Positions 58,671 to 64,000 of a DNA stretch of 64,000 nt are shown here, one piece after another; position 1 is the stretch's first letter; every line of letters starts with the position of its first letter. Position numbers and translations under genes: made by a program. The stretch covers positions 6,117,121-6,181,120 of the forward strand of contig NW_004955402.1 of assembly GCF_000276665.1 (NCBI RefSeq), read 5' to 3'. A model generated the notes under the pieces. That model was not told the origin of the DNA. It did not search any database and was given only the letters and a program-made list of their open reading frames with translations. The DNA comes from Chinchilla lanigera (lineage: Eukaryota; Chordata; Mammalia; Rodentia; Chinchillidae).

Positions 58671-58685
58671 TCTCCCTTTTCTGTT
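58671..58685 (-). other. Polypurine tract
   Basis: On the minus strand CAGAAAAGGGAGAGA lies directly upstream of the 3' LTR, which is where plus-strand DNA synthesis of a retrovirus is primed. Confidence 0.75.
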
Positions 58686-59295
58686 TAGTTGTGGAAGTGA
58701 TGGGTGTTCAGTTGCAGTTGGAGAAGCTGTGCTGTAGAATACCTTTCCATTTTTGATGAACTTGCTCATTTTGGCTAAAGATTTTTAGTTCAAAGATTTT
58801 AAGTCCCTGTATTCAGCAATTTAACCCTATATGGTCCAATAGTCCATAGCAGTAGTGAGTTAACAGTAGAGCTGGAAAGACCCAGAAGTTGTTAGTGGTT
58901 TGAACTTTTACAGTCAGCAATTAGCAGAGATCTCCCATCAAAAAAATTTGGAAGGAATGGAATATTTTATCTATAAAGAATATGTATATTTTGTATTTTA
59001 TTTTGTCTTAAGAATGCTGGTGACTTTCAGCTGAGTTATCTCTGTATACTTTATCACCTATTTAAACCTTAGATTTCCATTTTGTTAGTTTCTTCAATAG
59101 GCCTCAGATTGAATCGAGCCTCATCATTGTCAACTTCTCCAGATCTGGATTCAGGATACAGCCAAACAGCATGCTCTAGTAAAACACAAATGTGTCCTTG
59201 ACACCAAGTTAGCTTTTTTTGTTTGTTTGTTTTACCTGAATGGATTGTCTTTCTGCTGCTGTATTTACATTTTTTGTAAAATTTTAAAAATTTAG

Positions 59296-59390
59296 GGGGC
59301 TGGGGATTTAGCTCAGCAGCACAGTGCCTGCCCGGCAAGCGCAAGGTCATGAGTTCGATCCGCGGTACCGGAAAAAAACAAAACAATACA
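59296..59390 (+). repeat. ID-type SINE inside the endogenous retrovirus
   Basis: GGGGCTGGGGATTTAGCTCA start, GAGTTCGATCCGCGGTACCG end, A-rich tail. AAAAATTTA repeats on both sides (about 59286-59294 and 59391-59399). It therefore entered after the retrovirus. Confidence 0.92.
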
Positions 59391-60882
59391 AAAAATTTAA
59401 TAATATATGTTGCCAAGTGAACTGGGAGGGATTGATTCCCCCTTTGTTTTTGTAACTGAATTTTGATCGTACAGTGAGAAATTTCTATCCTATACTTTGG
59501 AAAAGGAAGCCATTACATAGCTTCCCTTAACCTATCTGTGAAAATAGAAGCAAGCTGAATTAACTTGTCTGAAGGATAATGACAATCAATAACATTTAAA
59601 AAATTAGCCCAAAATCTGGATGGAGCCAATTAATATTACCAAATAGTCTGAAAATCATTTTAGATTGATCTGAACATTTTGGGGCACAATATATCTTTGT
59701 TGGATAAGTTGAACTAAATACAAAGAAGTTATTGTAGGTTGTACCCCTTTGGAGTTCCCCACCAGGCCTACCATTATTTAAATGGGATGTCAAAATCAAG
59801 TGACTGTTTAAACCCCACTGCTTTTAGATCGTACTCCAAAATTTATATATATTTGTAAAATACTAAAGCTTTTCTATACCAATTTAATTTTGGACCGTAA
59901 AACAGGCTATCAACCTTATTGGCATCAAGAGAACTTTAAGTAAACTTTTTTAGAAATATCCCCATTATTGTAAATTTTAGGAAATATGATTCTTTTAACT
60001 AAAGGCAAACTGCTTTTACCTTGAGGATGGAAACAGCCTCTTAAATTAATCACCTTAAAGGGAAAATGTAAAGGCTTCCCTTTTAGTGTCAGTTGTAATG
60101 GAGAAAGAGAGAACTGCTCTATTCCCTGGCAGGTTTTGTTCCCTGCTGAACGGCCCTTTGCATTCCTCCAGGTCAGCAGTGTAGCACCTTTGTTACTATG
60201 GACCTGTATAGTTGCCAGACCTGGAGGCCATGGGCACTTGTGTCTAAAAGCCCTTTAAAATACTTTTTCTTTAACTAATCAATTTTATCTTTGAACCCAA
60301 TAGGTGTCAAAAGACTCAAATCCTTGGATCTCCTTTTTTATTATTTATAAATTTAAACAAAAGAGTCTGGGGTGATTTAAGCAATTGGTTTAAGCAATTA
60401 TTTTAAGTAATTGATTTTCCCTGTATGGTCTGAATCAACGACCTCGGGTAAAACCTGGAGACCTCTTTGAACGGGGGCTCCGCTTCTGCTTGCCTCATTT
60501 ACTCAGCCACCTTGGGGCTGGGTGAGCTGCTAGCAGTGGCTCCACTGTCTTAGTACCAGAGTGGGCTCTGCACCCATATCCCTTCCCCACTCACATTCCC
60601 CCTCCCCAAACAATACCAGCAGGTGGGCCATGTGACAGAGGCACCCAAGCTTTTCTTTGCACACTTGTTGTGGCTTCTGCTCTGGGATCCCACTTTAACC
60701 ACTGGATGTCCCATTTTTGTCTGGATTTCAAGTGCAGGCACTGTTTTAAGGTGAATGAATTTCCAGTCGAATAGTGCACATGCCAGCAGCTGGATCAGGC
60801 ACACTGTCAGGCAGGAGGCTGGGAAATCCCAGCTGCATCTGTCTAGGACCAGAGCATGGGGCTCTTCCTAAATCTGGTTTGC

Positions 60883-60930
60883 ACACCACCACCACCAGTA
60901 CCACTCCACCCCACCCCACCCATCCTGTTG
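60883..60930 (+). repeat. CAC-rich simple repeat
   Basis: CACCACCACCACCAG followed by CCACCCCACCCCACCC, a short C/A-rich low-complexity run in the retroviral interior. Confidence 0.85.
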
Positions 60931-61413
60931 GTGCTGCTGCACAATTTAAAATAATTTTTTCCTTTCTCATTTGATCAAGCAAAGCTAGAGGATTGAAGCT
61001 CTTTCTGCAGTACCTGTTTCATTCTCCTTTTCCCATCAGGGAGTTGATTTTAAAATAGTACTCTGAGCTAAATTCTTTGTTGTGGTCTTGAAAAGTAAAT
61101 ACAGGAACCAAGAAAACAACAAACATTTTTATATACATCTATATATATCTATAAACATCAGTGGTTCTTGAAATTGTTGCATTTTTAACTATAAGTAATG
61201 CAATATACCTTTTTCCTTTTTGCTTCTTTGAGTCCTATTTTTTTGTAAATATATTTTTAAGGTCAGTAGACCTCCGTGCCCCACTCGTTACACCTGATAT
61301 GTCAATATGACACTGCTGTGCTAGTTGTTGACTGACCAATCCACTCCCCCACCCTGTGGCATGCAAAAATTTTGGGGAGCATCCTGCCCACTACCAAATT
61401 CTCCTCACCAGAG

Positions 61414-61431
61414 GTCCCTATTCAGGTACCA
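61414..61431 (-). other. Primer binding site (tRNA-Lys type)
   Basis: Three bases inside the 5' LTR, on the minus strand, lies TGGTACCTGAATAGGGAC. It matches the lysine-tRNA primer site of class II retroviruses at about 15 of 18 positions. This fixes the direction of the provirus. Confidence 0.8.
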
Positions 61432-61434
61432 AAA

Positions 61435-61756
61435 TGTAGTGACTCAGTGGTCTTTCAGTGGTGCCAGGGAGAAAATGCCTAGGGGATTTAGAAAATAAAG
61501 ACGAGACAAAAGCTGGGGTCAAGTAGAGTAGCCTCTTACCTGATGGACAAGAAGACTGACTAACAACACTAAGGGCATTCATTTATACCCTTGCAAAGTT
61601 AGTATCATGAGAGGCAAGGTTGTCTAGTGACTAATGACTGAAATTATCAAGGCAGGATTTTTCCTCAAGACTGAGGTAGCTTGACTGCTTGAGGCACTCT
61701 GGCTGTGCCTTGCCCTCACACATATGACCAATTTTCAGCTTCAGCTGCTCCCAACA
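61435..61756 (-). repeat. 5' LTR of the ERVK-like element
   Basis: Minus-strand TGTTGGGAGCAGCTGAAGC begins at 61756 and the LTR ends GAGTCACTACA at 61435. The TATA-like GGGTATAAATGAATGC on the minus strand (about 61582-61597) would place a promoter in U3. Confidence 0.9.
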
Positions 61757-61762
61757 TGGTGC

Positions 61763-63260
61763 AAGGAATAAAGCTGTGAAAGAACAAAAAATCAAAACAA
61801 AACAAACCTCTAGAAAACAGAGGGAATTTATCACCATCAAATGCTTGCAGCCTGTTTTTAGTACTAACTATAACATTTCCATGGAAGTAGACTCTAGAGA
61901 ACTCAGAGGAAAAGTGCCAAGGTGTAGAAAATCATGCACTGCTTGGTTTTCAGCCCATCTTGCTGTTTCTACATGAGTTTTTGGGTCTCATTTTTCCTTA
62001 TCAATAAAATAAGGGTATTAGCTGTGTGTTTTTCACAGAATTGTATCATAATTAAACCAGTTAATACCAGGTAAGCCTTTAAAAGAGTGCCCAGCAGAGA
62101 GTAAGCATTAAATAAAACCAAGTAAAATCTAATCTTTGGAGATGCTAGATGAAAAAGTTCCCAAGTAGTAGTGAGTTCACTGGGAAAGGTTTCCATGCTC
62201 AATCAGAGATGCCTGTAGATAGTAGACCCACGGTGAGTGATGGCCACTATGCCCCTTTATATCTTCTCTGTTCTTTCCCTCATTTCCATAAAGAAATTGA
62301 GATGTAGAAAGACTAAGAAATATAACTAAAGTGACACATGTAATTCAAAAAAGCTAGCATTAGAATTTAGACTTCAATGTTAATTTTAGGGGGCTCATAA
62401 ATCACCAGATGCCAGGAAGTGATGTTGTGACAAAGAATATAGAAATTGTTTCTCTTGCTGAGTTCAAGGCATTGGCTGTGGTATTGATTCTTTAACAGTC
62501 AATTCTCTCTCACTTTATCATGACTTTCAAGGTACTGTTTAAATTCAACTTAAACTTATCTTCCACTACTCTCCTAAAATGCCACGAAATAGATCTGAAA
62601 TGATGTCCACATGAAGTTCTGCAGCCATGACAATTTGATGCAACGGTTCATTCTAATGCTCAGGTTTATGGGCAGCAGCAGCCTTGCAGCTACAAACTTA
62701 CTCTTGCAAATTACCATGTACTTAGCAACACATCTAGGTAAGAAATTAAATGAGGCTGTTAAACTTAGTCATTGAATCTTCGTTCCTGTGTTCACGAAAG
62801 GAATAGTTTCTTCTTTCTTTGAAGCTTGGGCAATGAAGGTGCAGAGAAGTGAATTTTCTGTGTGACAAACCAGTAGAAGCAGAAATGACCCCATGAGAAG
62901 CGACTTCTTGTGTAGCCAACGGACCACACCGGCTCTTTTCATTGTCCCACCCTCTGCTCCTGGCAGAACACCTGGGCAATACGTGGCTGAACATTTGTCA
63001 GGTAGGACAGGATATTGCATCTCTGTTTTATATGAGATGTCTTAGCTTGTAGCATAACAACAGAGCTGAGATGCTGAGGTACACACGAGGTGCCAACACT
63101 TTGTTATTAAATTAAAGTGAATACAGAGGGCTGCTGGATTTAAAAGAACAAGCACACAAATCTTTTCACTTCATTAGGAAACAATGAACAATAGAGCACC
63201 CAAATATGGGACCCAGGGGCTTTATTAATTCATTTAGAGAAAGGTATTTAGTGAATGCAA
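61763..63260. other. Mostly unique sequence with two MIRs
   Basis: A reverse MIR lies at about 61960-62125 (TTTTTCCTTATCAATAAAAT, ATTAAACCAGTTAATACCAG) and a forward MIR at about 62270-62385 (CATTTCCATAAAGAAATTGA). The rest shows no gene. Confidence 0.55.
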
Positions 63261-63261
63261 C

Positions 63262-63264
<3 letters not shown>

Positions 63265-63305
<41 letters not shown>
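63265..63305 (+). repeat. (AC)n microsatellite
   Basis: About 20 uninterrupted AC units. Confidence 0.98.
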
Positions 63306-63306
<1 letters not shown>

Positions 63307-63309
63307 GTG

Positions 63310-64000
63310 ATCACAAATGGGTGTGAGGCATCATAGCAGAAACTCTATGTAAAATAAAATCTTGGCAAAAAATAAAGAATATGAGAACTTCAGTAATGAA
63401 GTGGGAGAGTGGATGTTTTCAGTAGCTGCCCTACTGCTCAGACTTCAGAAAGGATATAAACATGGAAAAACAACAACAAAATCCCCACAGCTGTCTAGAG
63501 TGGGCATGACGGCTGCTTTCCTCTTCTCGCATGCATTCCTTCCAAACATTCTCCCTGGCTTACTCTCAGGGAATGAGCCTCCTCACTGTCCTCGGCAGTT
63601 GTGTGTGTGGGTCATCCACTGTAGAAGTGAGAGCACTGGCAGGGGTGGGACATGGCATTTGCTGAATTGATAGGAGACACCCCTCCGGCACCCTGAGCCT
63701 CAGGTGAGTGACATACCTGTCCTGTAGTGGTGGCAGCCAGGACACCACCATGGCTGTCTTTGCTGCTTGCTGTGAGAGACTCTTGTGTTTCCTGCTCCTC
63801 AGTTCTCATCCCTCTACTCAGAGCACATCTGTCAGCTTCTTTTATTTTTGCTAACATTTTTTTGAGGTAAAATAAACATAATTCAGGGTGCATATTTAAG
63901 TACATATATGATTGGAAAATCCATGAGTATTTATAGTAAAGACATATTGCATTAAATAATTCCCCTCAAAATACTCCCCTCACTTCAAACACCTATCCCA
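63310..64000. other. Unassigned sequence to the window end
   Basis: ORFs on both strands overlap at 63362-63905 and are judged random. The last 100 bases (AATACTCCCCTCACTTCAAA) faintly resemble the mariner 3' end seen at 35620, which would need the next window to confirm. Confidence 0.3.

Larger units (their letters stand above)
58344..61756 (-). mobile_element. Complete non-autonomous class II (ERVK-like) endogenous retrovirus
   Basis: A 3.4-kb provirus on the minus strand. Paired LTRs of about 323 bp (58344-58668 and 61435-61756) are about 80-85% identical by eye. A perfect 6-bp target duplication, TGGTGC, lies at 58338-58343 and 61757-61762; six-base duplications are typical of class II elements. 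An 18-bp primer binding site follows the 5' LTR and a purine tract precedes the 3' LTR. The 2.8-kb interior shows no recognisable gag, pol or env reading frame, only ORFs under 120 codons, so the element depended on helper proteins. An ID SINE lies inside it at 59296-59390. Confidence 0.88.

Noticed and set aside
1871..59390. tRNA genes
   Set aside because: A- and B-box matches all lie in ID SINEs with A-rich tails and target duplications; none forms a full cloverleaf.
58669..61434. Retroviral genes in the interior of the endogenous retrovirus
   Set aside because: No gag, protease, polymerase or envelope motif is recognisable; minus-strand ORFs near 60550-60982 overlap in different frames and match nothing I know.
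1..64000. CRISPR arrays, operons, prophage or bacterial mobile elements
   Set aside because: Nothing in the sequence supports them; the repeats are mammalian and coding density is near zero.

Overview
The window is mammalian nuclear DNA and almost certainly comes from a rodent. It is AT-rich and has no operons, no compact genes and no long open reading frame. It is packed with interspersed repeats of types known from eutherian genomes: L1, L2, MIR, MaLR/ERVL LTRs, and hAT, mariner and Tigger-like relics. The rodent assignment rests on a B1-like 7SL-derived SINE near position 110-222 and at least seven tRNA-derived ID-type SINEs. The ID copies end in a GGTACC-containing 3' box, which does not look like the usual mouse or rat ID end, so a non-murid rodent is likely. 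The species cannot be fixed from the sequence alone.

No protein-coding gene can be called with confidence. All long ORFs fall in repeats or look random. The best coding-like signals are a CpG-enriched, splice-site-bounded 180-bp segment at 57221-57400 and two degenerate coding-like tracts at 1-1140 (minus strand) and about 12876-13260 (plus strand). The window reads as intergenic or large-intron sequence.

Layout. 0-9 kb: possible retrocopy with a B1 insertion, MIRs, an ID SINE, a Tigger-like relic, then a long, mostly unique tract containing a perfect hairpin at 5187-5216. 7.7-17 kb: MaLR and ERVL-type LTRs, two neighbouring L1 3' ends on the minus strand, an L1 ORF2 remnant cut by an LTR. 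17-28 kb: MaLR LTRs, a roughly 0.9-kb LTR-like element inserted in an L2, purine-rich tracts. 28-36 kb: a twin-primed (5'-inverted) L1 with target-site duplications, a 150-bp local duplication, another L1 split by an ID SINE, and three mariner transposase relics. 38-44 kb: an MLT2-type LTR, a nested LTR cluster, and a long minus-strand L1 split by an ID SINE. 48-53 kb: an assembly gap lying inside an ID SINE, a MaLR LTR, and two divergently oriented L1s. 54-64 kb: hAT relic, MLT1-type LTR, candidate exon, a complete non-autonomous class II endogenous retrovirus at 58344-61756 with paired LTRs, Lys-type primer binding site, purine tract and a perfect 6-bp target duplication, then mostly unique sequence and an (AC)n microsatellite.

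Repeat family names were assigned by eye from remembered consensus features, so class-level calls are more secure than subfamily names, and boundaries are approximate unless a target-site duplication is quoted.
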